Source: Gnetum montanum
Lineage: Eukaryota > Streptophyta > Gnetopsida > Gnetales > Gnetaceae
DNA: 64,000 nucleotides
Direction of reading: 5' to 3'
Assembly (NCBI GenBank): GCA_015680685.1
Contig: MNCI01012718.1
Location: forward strand, 186,001 to 250,000
Shown here: piece by piece, positions 43,560 to 55,805 of the stretch
Layout of the letters: the number at the start of each line of letters is the position of its first letter
Position numbering within the stretch: position 1 is the first letter of the stretch
The notes under the pieces: model-generated
Database searches by the model: none
What the model saw: only the letters and a program-made list of their open reading frames with translations
What the model was told of the DNA's origin: nothing
Program-made: the position numbers and the translations under genes

Positions 43560-44936
43560 TCAGTGGATCTCTTTACTCGATAAAACTTAGAAATCTGAAT
43601 ATTCGTCCAAAAACCGAATGTGCAGTTAACTTTTTATGGAAGAGTTTGTTTATCGGACTTACGCTGTTATTTTCTTAATTAGGTTAACTTAGTTATATGG
43701 TTTCAATTTTAGTTGGCACGTTAAGGCTTTTATAAAAATAAACGTTTTTAACCCGTTGTTATTTTTCTAGTTCTTTTGTTAATAAAGGCAATTTGTTTAT
43801 GGTTGCAATTTTAATGGGCACGCTGAGGCTTTTGAAAAAAAAAAAAAAAAATCCTTTTTTAAACTGAACTACTAAGGAAGAGGGTCAAGATATTTTCTCC
43901 AGTGCAATATATTAAAATTAGAACTTTATAAATCAGCTGTATTGCCCATCAAAATTGAACTCATCACTTCAAAAACAAAGTCTTACTACTAAGCTAATTT
44001 CTAGGGTTGACTCACAAGTATTGCATACCCGAGAGGTTTCTAATTTCAATTATACGTAAAGTAGGTGAATGTTTTATCTAAACTCTACAAGTATAACCTT
44101 TCTTATATATCTTGGGGGGTATTATTTATCTATGTTAGAAATTTCAAGTTATAGTTCCATTTTAGTGTGCAATGTTAAGTTATAAGGTTTTAATTTGTTG
44201 GATAATTAATGTTGTCATTTTCTATTGAATATTACTCTCCTAGAAAAGTTGGTATTACACTCAAGCTTTTTCCTCCAAATTCTTTTGCTATTTTAAGTTC
44301 AAGTATAGATATTGAAAGTCATGTAAATATTATTAGGATTGAGATTATTCTCCCTACTAATAATTAATTTTCTCTTCTTGATTTTTTCAAAGCATTATTT
44401 TAGTTCTAAGTTTGTACACCTTAGACATCCCTAAAATTAACTTTCCATTTTTTTGCTACTCAATGTTAAATATATGATGTACTTTGAATTTTTTGTGCTT
44501 ATTAATAATATTTTTTAGGGTATAATACCCTACCCCTAAACCCTCAAAAAATAAAGTTTTAATTTGACTGTCTTGGGTTAACTATTGTTTAAGAAAAGGT
44601 TTTGTCTTGGGCTAACTATTGTTTAAGAAAAGGTTTTGTCTTGGGTTAACTATTGTTCAAGAAAAGGTTTTGGTTTCCAACACTTTGAGAGAGAGAGAGA
44701 GAGAAAAAACACTAATGTATCTCCTTTATACTATTAATTATATGTCTTAGTATATACTTATAGTCATTTTCATAGCATCCCTCTCAAAACAAGTGTATTT
44801 GCTTTTAATCATCCACCATTGTAAGGATCAGGGAACAAGGGGTAAAACTATATGTTAATGACTTTAACTAATATAAAACACTTTTATTATTATTAGAAGG
44901 ATGTCAAAATCCAAAAGAATGAAAGTACACCATAAG
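43560..44936. other. AT-rich non-transposon spacer
   Basis: No gene or retroelement signature. It holds a poly-A run (about 43838-43851), three 34-bp tandem repeats and a GA microsatellite (44685-44704). It would include upstream sequence of the MADS gene. The right end is the 5-bp flank ATAAG of the AthP LTR. Confidence 0.6.
44570..44671. repeat. Three-copy 34-bp tandem repeat
   Basis: Units 44570-44603, 44604-44637 and 44638-44671, with consensus GTCTTGGGTTAACTATTG at the start and AAGAAAAGGTTTT at the end. They differ by one or two bases. Confidence 0.92.
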
Positions 44937-45757
44937 TGATGAGTGGCGAGGTACCCCTACGCTCAACCATACGAATATGAGCGTTTCATGCACAATCCGG
45001 TCGAATTCCAAGGACTAAGTGCCTATGCGCATATGTGGAACAATAATGGATTGATTAATCATTGTCTTCTCAAACTTACTTGTATGTCATGGTTGTATGG
45101 TTAAGTAACCTTGAGGCATATGATTTTTATGGCTTTTATGTGTTTTATATCCTGTGCTAATAAGGAGGGAAGAGAGAGATAACTAAGTAACTAATCGAAT
45201 TTAACTATTCATTAACTAAGTTCTAAGTACTCCTAACACTAGTATCCGTCCCACTTTCCATACACATCCTAAACCCGTGCAACGCTGTTGGGATTACCAA
45301 ATGCTAATCGTTATTGGGTTACCAAGTGCCACACGCATGCTCGAAGTGGTCTTACTAAGTGTATTTAACTAAGAGAGTTGTAGGGCGAGAGAAATCATTA
45401 ATTAACTATGAAAGCATTAAATAATAATTAGCACTAATTAATCTATTCTGTATGCTGCAAGGTTTATCATAAAGTTCATCTTTATTGCCATACACAAAGT
45501 GTGCTCTGGTACATAATGCTCAAATAAAGATCCATTCACTCTATGACTCTTACTACGGGCACGCAAAAATAATTCTAACTCTAAAGGGAGAAAATGACAA
45601 GAGTTTGGCTAAGGGACTAATTCTTAACTGTGGAGACCAAGGGTGCTGCCTCTTATTTATAGATAAGGAGACATGCCACAATATCGAGTATCTGATATCG
45701 CATGGTCAATTTGATATCGTGGATGCGATATCGCGTACGCAATACCACAGTTCATCA
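44937..45757 (-). repeat. AthP 3' LTR (Athila-like family)
   Basis: 821 bp, minus strand, TGATGAACTG (right end) to the family's terminal block, which reads TGATGAGTGG on the plus strand at the left end. The purine tract (plus TACCCCCATGA) lies at 45758, so the element body is to the right. TATA box (plus TATTTATA) 45654-45661, GATATC cluster 45680-45747. Confidence 0.88.
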
Positions 45758-46343
45758 TACCCCCATGATTGAATGAAAACTCGTCCTTGAGTTCCTTACA
45801 AAATATTCGGAAGGTATGGGATTATTGACTGAATGACTATTGACAGTCGAATGGAATGACTGACTCAGCGTGCCCAGTGAACAGATCAACAATACAATAC
45901 ATGACAACGTTAGTGTTCATGACCAGAAAAGTGAACATTGTACATAAATGACATCTAGCCTTATTTGGCAACTGAAAGAGAAGAAGGAGAGAGAGAGAGA
46001 AGAGAATGAGATGTGTTGCTGCTGATGCCAATATTGTGCCTGTCATTGTTCATCCATAGCCACGCCACCAATCTTGTTCCTTTTGTAAATGTTCCAATTT
46101 CGGTCCATCCTAAGTGCATCCTCCAAGCCCAGTCCATTGTTGTATGATCGTCATCTGCACACACAACATAGTCACAAATGAGCAAGGATAGATAAATCAC
46201 AATGTAGTTGATACCTTGCCTCGATGCGAAGTGCATTGGCTGAGCTATGGTTATGGCAAATATTGATTCTGGAGTTTTAACACTGATGACTACCTAAGGT
46301 GTAGGGGTTAGAAAAAATTGAAAAACTGTTTGTGCTTGGGCCT
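45758..46343 (-). mobile_element. AthP 3' internal segment
   Basis: The first ~90 bp match the 3' non-coding end of AthN-1 (1537-1640), then the sequences differ and no ORF2 is visible. It is interrupted at 46343 by AthN-2. It probably continues at 53068, beyond AthN-2. Confidence 0.6.
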
Positions 46344-47187
46344 TGATGAGTCATGAATTTGCTAGCTGTGATATCACTACCGTGATATCACAGCCATGAT
46401 ATCGCATGGGCTGCGGTATCGCTTACGTGATATCGTGTTGCACCGCCAAATCTATAAATAAGAGGCGGCTCTCCCTTGTTTCTCAGTTTTATGTTAGAAT
46501 GTAGTGAAACTCTGGTAGTTTTCTCCCTCCAAAGATAGAATATTTTTCAGTGTCTACCCACAGTGTGGTGAATATAATTGTACGACATCATTTATTCGAG
46601 TGTGACGTACTTGGACACACACATGACCGACAATAAAGATCGAGATTACTTCATCATTGTAGCATTCTCTTTTTTTATTTAATTATTTAATTATTATTGT
46701 TATTTACTGCTTTCCTAGTTAATACTCTCTCACCCTTAAACTCACGTTAAAACGCGGAATGAGTACGACTTGATTATGAGCATTTAAGTGTAACTACTTG
46801 GTAACCTAGTAGCGTACCTAGGATCTGTGCTTGGCAATCCCAGTGGTAGTCATGCATGAAGTCCAAGATGTATACGGATAATCAAGGAACGGATGCTCAT
46901 CACACTTAGGCTAGTTTAGATTCTCTTACCCTTTTCCTCCTAGCTTAGTTTATCTTATTTTCTATTACCTTCAGGAGTAGCATTACGTTAGAACACATCA
47001 TACACCTCACTCTGGACTAAACCATACATGATAAAGATAATACTAGTCCAAGTGGGAAGACAGCGAACTGTGACCTAAGGCTAACAATCTAGGTGCCACA
47101 ACTAATACTTCTGCGGAGTTTGACCGGATTGCACATGTAACACTTGTATTCGTATGGTTGAGTGTAGGGGTACCTCGCCACTCATCA
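46344..47187 (+). repeat. AthN-2 5' LTR
   Basis: 844 bp, TGATGAGTCATG..CACTCATCA. The U3 has a GATATC cluster 46367-46437 with two perfect GTGATATCAC palindromes (46368-46377, 46382-46391). TATAAATA lies at 46453-46460 and is followed by AAGAGGCGGC. Confidence 0.92.
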
Positions 47188-47188
47188 T

Positions 47189-47206
47189 TGGCGCCGTTGC
47201 CAAGGA
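47189..47206 (+). other. AthN-2 primer-binding site, tRNA-Asp
   Basis: TGGCGCCGTTGCCAAGGA is complementary to the 3' end of plant tRNA-Asp(GTC) apart from two central G-to-A changes. The AthN-3 site at 57829-57846 keeps GCCGGGGA but has other changes. Confidence 0.85.
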
Positions 47207-47328
47207 TGGTGCTAGTTATCTAGATTAGTTATATCATACAAGGTCACTGTATAGGAATTAACGATATATCTTTTAGAAAGAAATAATTATAAAAATTCAC
47301 ATATAATTTCACACACAATTTCACAACC

Positions 47329-49590
47329 ATGCCTCTCCTACAAGACTATAATAATGCCATGTTTAGTGAGGTAGTTCATTGGAGAACCAATGAATTAGAT
47401 GACAATGAAGATTGGAGTACTCAACCTTATGCAGGAGTCCCCTACATTTATGAACACCCCAATGATATTCAAAGACTCTCGTCATCCAACTCTGATACCT
47501 CTAGTGAGGATGAGACATCCCATAGAATAAGGAGGCCCAAAAGGCCTAGGACCTTATCAATAACTAACAAGAACTTACTTGGGGATGATTGGAAGACTTA
47601 CAAAAGTCATAATGAGTTTTACAGTTCCTTATCTTCCTCTACTCCTTCAACATCAGATTGTGACACAGATGACTATCTTTCAAGGGATCAGCGTAGAACT
47701 AAAAATTGAGCTCACAAAGAAAATCAAGAACACCAACATAAATGAAGGCAACATCATCCCAATCTACAAACTCACAACCTACTTAGTGATGATGAACCCC
47801 TGTTGGCTACTAAGAGCCTAACGCAAATACAAGAGGCTGTTCGAATCTCTTGTAGGCATCGTAAAGAGAGCCATCTACCCAGGCTCAATTTAAACAACTT
47901 CCCTACTTTTTCAGGAGGCCATGATTTAGATCTACATCAACATTTACAAGCCTTCTACGATGCCTGCACATGGAACAACATTGATAATGGTTGGCAAAAA
48001 CTTAAGCTCTTTCCTATGATACTCGTTGGCCAAGAAAAAGTATGGTATAGATCGTTAAAGCCAAATTTAATATGATGTTGATCAACAATGGTAGAAGTTT
48101 TTAATGAACGATATCAAACCTATGCAAGAGTGTCAGCCTTGAGGAAACAAATCCAAGAGTGGAAACAAGCACAACATGAACCATTGGACATGGCTTTAGA
48201 AAGATATTACACATTGTTAAACAACTGTCCAGGCCATGGGTTTTCTGAGGAAAGGTTAATGTACCACATTATTGATGGGTTTCGTAATGAAACAAGAGAG
48301 ACCTTAGGAATGTATGCCCAAGGTCAACTATATGAAGTACGAACCCATCAAGTCCAAGAGCTTGTTAAGCGGGTAGCAAAAGAAGAAGGAGATATGGCTA
48401 GATGGGAGAGTGTTGAAAAACATCAACAGGACCAAAATATTAACTTAACAAAGGTCCATGATCATAAAAAGGAGAAATCAACCAATCTCAAGGTGGAAAC
48501 ATCATCTTTGCCAACAAAACAAACATTAGAAGAAGTCGAGGCAAAGATCAACAAGATGTTGGAATGGACATATCAAAAGTATGGAGAATTTATCAACATT
48601 ATTGGAGATAGAGTTTTGACAACCCAAGAAGCAAGACAAAACATTAGACAATCTGAAAGAAGGGATAAGGAAAATAGGAACTCAATTGCCAATAATACGT
48701 ATGAATGCAACATATGCTTGTACGATCACCCCAAGGGAGAATGTCCAATATTGTTACATTTACATAAGCATTGGGGAAATACATTACATCCAGAGTTCGT
48801 ATAGAGATATTGTGTTCTATCAAAGTGGCAACAATCCTAGTTGTGGGGGAGACCACCCTTGGACTGGAGACATCCTTCGTATCATCCAAATCCAAATTCT
48901 TATCATGTTCAACATCCTGTTCCTCCAATTGGGCCAACATACTCTATCTCACCACAATACCATTCTCCTCAATACCATCAGCCCATATCTTCAACACAAC
49001 CACCACCTTGTGCACCTTATACTCCTCCTAACTTTCAACATTCTCATCCTTTCCCTCCTTCCATAGTGCCACCAACCGTTCCTAAGGTACCTGCACCACA
49101 ACAACAACCTTCGAAGGATACTTGTGCTACTACTGCCAACAGCAGTGAAAAGCCTCCTCAACATCCAAAGCATCCCTTCTTTAAACAAGGTCGTAAGAAG
49201 GGACAACACAATTCTCGGGCCACTGCATCTTCCAACCCAGCACAAGTTCCATGTTGTGGTGCCCAACACCTCATGTAACTTCATTAGGGCCACCAACTCA
49301 AACTCCAACAAAAATACAGCCCAATGAATGCATGAATTGAGAGCGACAACCCAGTCCTTGCATACCATCTAACGGTCACCAACATCATAGTGGGTCAACT
49401 CATTATCCGGGAACTACATCATACAAATTACCCCACTATGCTCATTATAACCCATTGTGTGAAACCCGATGGAGTAAATTTGACCAAGTCAGAATACTTT
49501 CAAAATGCAAGGATCCTAGTCGTCAATTATTAATCCTTGCCATCCTCAACCGTTTAGATATGAGGGATATCCCTCATTCTAATAAGCAAG
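47329..49590 (+). pseudogene. AthN-2 gag
   Basis: Athila-like Gag in one reading frame broken by stops rather than frameshifts. Start MPLLQDYNNA (47329) is shared with AthN-3. In order: acidic N-terminus, FPTFSGGHDLDLHQHLQAFY, the Gag core around FNERYQTYARV, CPGHGFSEERLMYHIIDG and GMYAQGQLYEVRTHQV, a zinc-knuckle-like CNICLYDHPKGEC (C-x2-C-x3-H-x4-C, near 48710-48750), then a proline/glutamine-rich tail (48840-49280). Stops at 47707, 48073, 48079, 48802 and later are mostly TGA or TAG replacing Trp, Arg or Gln codons. It would package RNA into particles. No protease follows. Confidence 0.83.
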
Positions 49591-51471
49591 ATTAATAACC
49601 ACTTTTTAGTTTTCTTTAATTTTTCAAGTTTTTCATTTTTCAACTTTTTGTTTTATCTTTTTATCTTTTTGTGTTTTTTGTCTTTATACGTTTTTGTAAG
49701 TAATCTTGTCTATGAATAAATCACTCATGTGAATCATTGGTTGAGGTGTGTTCTATGTTATTAAGTCTCGAGTGATCAATTATTTGGAATAGTGAGCCCA
49801 TTACACCCACTCATCCACTCTACAAATAAGAGGTTCTATTCAAGGGTACAGTGATATTCTTGAAATTCTTAAAATTTAAAATTAATTTTGTGTTCATTGT
49901 ACCCAAAATGAAGAAGGATGGATCAAGAGGGAATGATAAGGGTGTGACATTAAGGGGACTTGTGGATTCTCTTTAGTGACATCTGTGGGAGTTATCATGC
50001 AACGTGGTTGTACTAAGATCCTTTTAGATCTAATGAAAATGGGAGTAAGAGTAATCAAAAGGCACTCAAAAATTAATGCTGTGCTAGGGGGTCCCACTGG
50101 AAAGACATGCACCCATGCCTAAAGGTTGGCAGCTTCTCTAGAGTTAGTATTCAAAGAGAAAAGAGAGAGAGAGAGAGAGAAAAGAAAAGAAAAACAAAGT
50201 GCCACAAAACAAAAGTCACTCCTCCCTTGAATGAAATGCCAAGTGATCGTATGCCTTGTTGTCATGGTACTCTTGTAGTTGCTCATCATGGGATGAAACA
50301 ATGCGATGTCACTGATTAGAGGAATGGACTTGGTCTTGATCTTGGAACGATGGGGTAATGACACCTTAATCATGCTTTTCATGCAGGATTCACTATGTCT
50401 TGGGTCAGTTACCTCATGTCCCAATCTCTATGATCCCTTTCTATAGTTCATCTCATCTCACTGTTCATGTAATTGTAGCTCATGTCCCGTGTAGCATAGA
50501 ATTTTCATCTCATTCCGGTGATATTTACATGTGTGTGTTTTGTGGAGTTAGTGTGGATTACATCTAACCCTTCTAGTGCTTATGGACACTTTAAGTGTGG
50601 TTAAACAAGGGCATTATAGGTTGGAACCTGCTTTGGGGAGGACCCACTTGTGTAATCTTTTGTAATTCTCATTTATGACATCGCTCACACACATCATATC
50701 TTACTCTCAGCATAATTTTCAATTGATTTTCTTTCCCTACTATTATCCCTCTGGATTTTAACGTTCCAATGTACCATGACATATCCTTTTTCTTACCTCC
50801 CAAGGTTTTATTGGTAAAATCCACATTGTCATCATTAGTTGTGCCTCTGAATGTAATGCAATTTCCCTAGAACCCTTGATAATAGCCAATGTCCTCGATT
50901 TACAATGTTAATTTCAAAGAAATATTAAAAATTTGGTACATTCTCTAAGTGCCCTAACTTCAATAAAAATATATATACGTGACCCCCCTATGCTAATCAA
51001 CATCATTTGCAATTGTTCATGCAGGGGAAGTTTTTCAATTTCTCTCTACGACTTGTGATTGGGCATCCCTTGCTTTCATATCCATAACTCACTCGTTGAT
51101 ACTCCGATTTTCATTCCGTTTGAACCTACTTGAACCTAGAGTGTTCAGCTTAGTCGTGGGGGAGGGGCACACGCTGAATAGTGCATAAATTTTTTGAAAT
51201 TCATCATCGCCCAAAGGACATATTTAAGGGTAATTAGTTGTAGAATTAAGAATACAATGTATCAAAAACAATTTCATCCCCTTAGCTATACTAGAAAATA
51301 AAATTTGGAAACCACCTAAGCAAAGAGGACTCAACACTATAATCTTTTGGGGACATGTTCTTCCAATAATTAACATCACATGGAAATAAAGTAAATCTAT
51401 TAAGGCAAGCAGTAAGGTATAACCTAACTTTGGCAACAACCTTACTAACAATTGGTTCAATGTGATTGTAG
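49591..51471 (+). other. AthN-2 internal spacer upstream of ORF2
   Basis: No coding capacity. It is shared with AthN-1 and AthN-3 and includes a GA-rich stretch (50157-50190), a weak ATATATATA segment (50968-50976) where AthN-3 has a GATATC/TATA module, and a purine tract TAGTCGTGGGGGAGGGGCAC (51151-51170). Confidence 0.7.
51443..51471 (+). promoter_or_regulatory. Branch point and acceptor before AthN-2 ORF2
   Basis: TACTAAC at 51443-51449, then AATTGGTTCAATGTGATTGT and AG (51470-51471) directly before ATGGCC. Conserved in AthN-1 and AthN-3. A matching donor was not found. Confidence 0.65.
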
Positions 51472-52030
51472 ATGGCCTTGAAACGGGGACAACAAGAAGG
51501 TCCTGCTCAAGGTGCGATCAAACGACCTAGGAGAGGTGAAGGACAAGTTCCTACTGAAAAACATGCAAAGTAGGAGGAACAATCATTTAGTATCCACCAA
51601 GAAGACCTTGCTGCTGTACAATCAAGGCCTACCCTCTTTAAAAGCGGTGCTTGGTACTTAGGGGAAATGTACTAATTTTGGCACAATAAAGAAGAAGGTA
51701 CCACGGTTAACAATTGTGGTGTGACTGTTGATTTCTTTGTTGAAGCCATTTTGGAAGTATTAAACCTTCCGAATACAGGGCTAAAGGTTGCTCAGAACTA
51801 GCTGGACACTTTCAGAACTGAGCAACTTAATAAACTATTGATAGAAAATAAAAGGGTGGCAAAAGAAAAAGAGAAGGTTGACTGGGATGCCTCTATGGCA
51901 CAAGCACAAACTTGCACATGTGCTAAGGCACTCAAGGTCTTACAAGAGGAGAAACTCTAGGCCATATTTCAACACCATCAAATCCCAAGACCTGGAGTGT
52001 AAGAAAAAGGAAAAGACACCTATGGAGGAG
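51472..52030 (+). pseudogene. AthN-2 ORF2, internally deleted
   Basis: Starts MALKRGQQEGPAQG and includes EEQSFSIHQED and AILEVLNLPNTGLKVAQ. It then jumps directly to a coiled-coil segment, FRTEQLNKLLIENKRVA, and ends near KDTYGGATGTRNYM. Compared with AthN-3, about 1.2 kb between the NLPNTG block and the coiled coil is missing. At least three stops. It is the same accessory protein as at 1700-4449 and 61936-64000. Confidence 0.75.
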
Positions 52031-52226
52031 CCACTGGCACTAGGAACTACATGAGTTCCACCAATTTTGTAATAATAGGATTTTCTTTTATGCTGTGTCT
52101 CAATTTTTTTTCTGACTCCACACTGTCACATGAGTCCATTCTAGTCAGTCAATAATCCCATACCTATCCACTGTGTAATCTATGGAGCTTATTCTCTCTG
52201 TAACTCAAGGACAAGTTTTCATTCAG

Positions 52227-52237
52227 TCGTGGGGGTA
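52227..52237 (+). other. AthN-2 polypurine tract
   Basis: GTCGTGGGGGTA immediately before 3' LTR start TGCTGAGTC. The same sequence class lies beside the other 3' LTRs. Confidence 0.78.
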
Positions 52238-53067
52238 TGCTGAGTCATGAATTTGCTGGCTGTGATATCATAGTCATGATATCGCATGGGCTGCAATATC
52301 ATGTACGCGATATTGTGTTGCATCATGAAATATATAAATAAGAGGCGGCTCTCCCTTGTTTCTCAGTTTTATGTTAGACTGTAGTGAAACTTTGGCAGTT
52401 TTCTCCCTCCAGAGATAGAATATTTTTTAGTGTCTACCCGCAGTGTGGTGAATGTAATTGTACGACATCCTTTATTCAAGTGTGACGTACTTGGACATGC
52501 ACATGATCAACAATAAAGATCGAGATTACTTCATCATTGCAGCATTCACTTTGTTTATTTAATTATTTAATTGTTATTGTTATTTACTACTTTCCTAGTT
52601 AATACTCTCTCACCCTTAAACTCATGTTAAAACACAGAATGAGTACGACTTGATTACGAGCATTTAAGTGTGACTACTTGGTAACCCAGTAGTGTACCTA
52701 GGATCTATGCTTGGTAATCCCAGTGGTAGTCATGCATGAAGTTCAAGATGTGTATGGATAATCAAGGAACAGATGCTCATTGCACTTAGGCTAGTTTAGA
52801 TTCTCTTACCCTTTTCCTCCTAGCTTAGTTAATCTTATTTTCCATTACCTTCAAGAGTAGCATTAGGTTAGAATACATCATACACCTCACTCTGGACTAA
52901 ACCATACATGACAAAGATAATACTAGTATAGGTGGGAAGATAGCGAACTGCAACCTAAGGCTAACTATCTAGGTGCCATAACTAATCCATCTGCGGAGTT
53001 CGACCGGATCACATGTGTAATGCTCGTATTCATATGGTTGAGTGTAGGGATACCTCACCACTCATTA
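52238..53067 (+). repeat. AthN-2 3' LTR
   Basis: 830 bp, matching the 5' LTR throughout with scattered transitions. GATATC cluster 52261-52320 is partly decayed. TATAAATA at 52333-52340. It ends CATTA instead of CATCA. Confidence 0.9.
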
Positions 53068-54426
53068 GGCCCCCATGACTAAGAGCAAACCTTCAGTAGT
53101 GAAAGGGTAGAGAAAGATAAGGAATAATAGAGGTGGAGAAAAAGTAACAATGAAAACACCAACAAAATGAATGTCAGGGATGGGGATGAAACAAAAAATG
53201 GTTGATTGCAGGAAATGTTTAAGAGAAAGAAGTTAACAAATGCACCAAAAAGGAATGTCAGTGGGTCCTCTTCAAAGTAGGCTCATGCCTTTAGTGCCTT
53301 GACAAACCCGCAAACCAAAGAGTCCATAGGCTTTAGGAATGTCATTGGAAAGTAAGAATTAAAAACTTACCCATGAGAAATTACCAAGGAAGAACAATGC
53401 ATCAACCAAGATACAAACTAATGATAAAATTGACAATGAGGTGAGAAATGGAAAAGAAAGGTGGAGAGGAGAGAATGGAATGGAAACCCAAAAACACAGT
53501 TATGTAAAGTCCCTTGTGTGTTTCATGGTTAATGTGAGCGAGTAGAACTCCTTCCAAATATGGACTCAAACCAACCACATTTAGTGACCTCACATCAACA
53601 CAATTGACCAACCCATCCACTTGGAGTGACAAGAATGCCTCTACAAAATGTCACCACCATTCCAAAGAGAGAAATATGGAGAACTAGGAAGTGAGAAAGG
53701 GGCCTTAGTTAGAGGGAACGTTCAGGCACGGGTAACATTTCTGTCCAGTTCCATAACCAGTGCATGTAGCCCAAGATCATTATTATGTTTAAGGGGTGTG
53801 CTTTGAATTCCCACTGGTTTTCTTTTTGTGTTTTTCACGTGAGAACCACACCATGCAAAGACTTATTTTTATGAACTCAGCTTCTGGTAATTTGATGAAT
53901 GGTTAGAATGGTAGAAAACCCAAAGAAAAAACATCCAAGCACTCAAGAGAATAGCTAGTACAAATGCGTAGAATCCCCCTGAAGTCATACCCTTTTCCTC
54001 CTTTGATTCTTTCCTTAGTCTGAGAAATACCCAATCACCAATTCGTTAATAGTTTCATTAAAGAAAGGGACTATACAGTTCTAAGCCAAGGGAGACCATA
54101 GGAATTTATGGATGTGTGAACATCATGGGCTCATTGCTTGTTAATAAAAAGAACCATACCTTAATATTGACATTATACTTCAAAGGTAAAATCCAGACAT
54201 TAGCAATCGATATGATATTATTCATACCACCATCATAAACACTTATTGGGTGATGAAAAAAATAAAGTAATTACATAAAGAAATGGTAAAGCTATTAGCG
54301 ACAGTGTAAAATAAAAACAAAAAAGATTAAAGAAATGTGCAAAACAAAAAATGTGTAAAACAAAAATATGTAAAACAAAAAAATGTGCAAAACAAAAACT
54401 TAGAAAGAACTAAGTGCCTTCAATGG
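53068..54426 (-). other. AthP region between pol and 3' end, no clear gene
   Basis: Purine/A-rich sequence. The open frame 53632-53402 has no recognisable features. A short AAAACAAAAAATGTG-type repeat occurs at 54310-54400. Probably the 3' non-coding part of the pol-bearing Athila element. Confidence 0.5.
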
Positions 54427-55805
54427 TTAGCTAAGGTGGCGATCTTCCCCATGATTGATTTGGAAGGAGGAGATCTGAAATAATGAGTAAGGTTGCCTGC
54501 TTATAGAGGTAGCATATGTCTTTGCTGATCTAAACTCATGGAAAGGTTTTATTTGTTGCACATTGACTAATAGTCTCTTATTTGGGCTCTCAAGTTTATA
54601 TATGGTCATGGCCCCTAAAGGAAAAGTTGCATAGATAATGTAAGGTCCTTCTCACAATGTTTGAAATTTGGTACATTGTGACACATGTGTGGGGTTCCAG
54701 TAGAGAACCTTATCTACTGGTTAGTACTTAACTCTCCTAATTTTCAGGTCATAATGTTATTTATTAAATGCCTTGTGCAAATCATTAGATGACAGGGCAA
54801 CTAGTCAATTCTCATCTAGCAAGTTAAGGATCATTAACCTTTATTTTTGTGCTAGATCGAGGTCAATGTTGAGGTCACATGTTGTGGTTAGTGTACGGAG
54901 CTTAGCTTGGATAGGAGCGTTGGAAGTTTTCCATACACTAATGTGTAGGGAGAGTAGCCTATAGGGAGTTTCCACATGGAGCAGTATGCCCAAAGAGCAT
55001 CATTCAGTTTAGTGCTCCAACCTCGCCTATATTTGCTAATAATTCTAGTTAGTATCTTGGTAATCTCCCTGTTGGTGACCTTGGCTTAACCATTTGCTTG
55101 GGGGTGCTATGGTGTAGTCAACTTGTGCTCAACCCCTAAGCGTTGCACTAGCTTTCAAAAATTTGCACCTGTAAAGTGTGTACCATTATCATAGATAAGT
55201 GCATGCGGCACACCAAACCTATTGACAACTTGTTATTGAACAAATCAGGCAGTTGTAGATGATGTGCAATCTTTAACAGTAGTTGTTTTAGCCCATTTTG
55301 TTAAGTAGTCTATGACAACTATGATGTAAGCTTTTTCATTGGACATTGGTGTAATGGGCCCTGTGAAATTGATTCCCCAAATGTTGAAGGGTTCTAATGG
55401 TTGAATCCATTATTGTAGACCTTTCATTCTAGCAGTCACTCCCCCATCACATTGACAACATTCATAGGATTGGATGAAGTGATGGGTGTCCTAGAATAAA
55501 GTAGGCCAATAATACCCTGCAAGCAGGATCTTACTAGTTGTTCGTCTCCCAGCATAATGACCCCCATAAGGGCCCTCATGATCATCTTGGAGAACTCTCA
55601 GTTGATCTCTATCGGGAACATACCATCGAACCAAGCCATCGGGAGATACTTTGTAAAGTTGTCCATTGATTTCCATAAAGTACTTGGCTCTGTGAAGAAA
55701 TTGTTGTTTCTTCTTAAGGTCCAAGTCTTGTGGTGTTTGTTGGGTAAGGAGATAGGTTAGAATGCTACTGTACCAGTTTGTCTCCATGGGTGATTGGTCA
55801 CTCAC
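54427..55805 (-). pseudogene. Athila-type integrase domain, catalytically dead
   Basis: Zinc domain: HEGPYGGHYAGRRTTSKILL with GYYWPTLF (55600-55490). The core is recognisable, but the first catalytic aspartate of WGIDF is Asn (WGINF, near 55350), and the catalytic glutamate of NGQAEVTN is Lys, next to a stop (near 55085). The middle one survives as YDNGTHF. The C-terminal IYKLESPNKRLLVNVQQIKP at 54609-54540 is typical of Athila integrase. The two lost residues are each explained by one G-to-A change. Many stops. Confidence 0.82.

Larger units (their letters stand above)
46344..53067 (+). mobile_element. AthN-2: complete Athila-like element lacking pol
   Basis: 6.7 kb. Two LTRs (46344-47187, 52238-53067), tRNA-Asp PBS, gag (47329-49590), a 1.9-kb non-coding spacer, a short ORF2 (51472-52030), and a polypurine tract (52227-52237). 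No protease, RT, RNase H or integrase motif in any frame. Flanked by GGCCT (46339-46343) and GGCCC (53068-53072), a 4/5 match to a target duplication. It resembles TR-GAG-type non-autonomous retrotransposons but adds ORF2. Confidence 0.88.

Noticed and set aside
50157-50190. GA-rich stretch as a polypurine tract
   Set aside because: Not next to an LTR and not conserved as such in AthN-3, which has an A-rich run instead. A microsatellite is the simpler reading.
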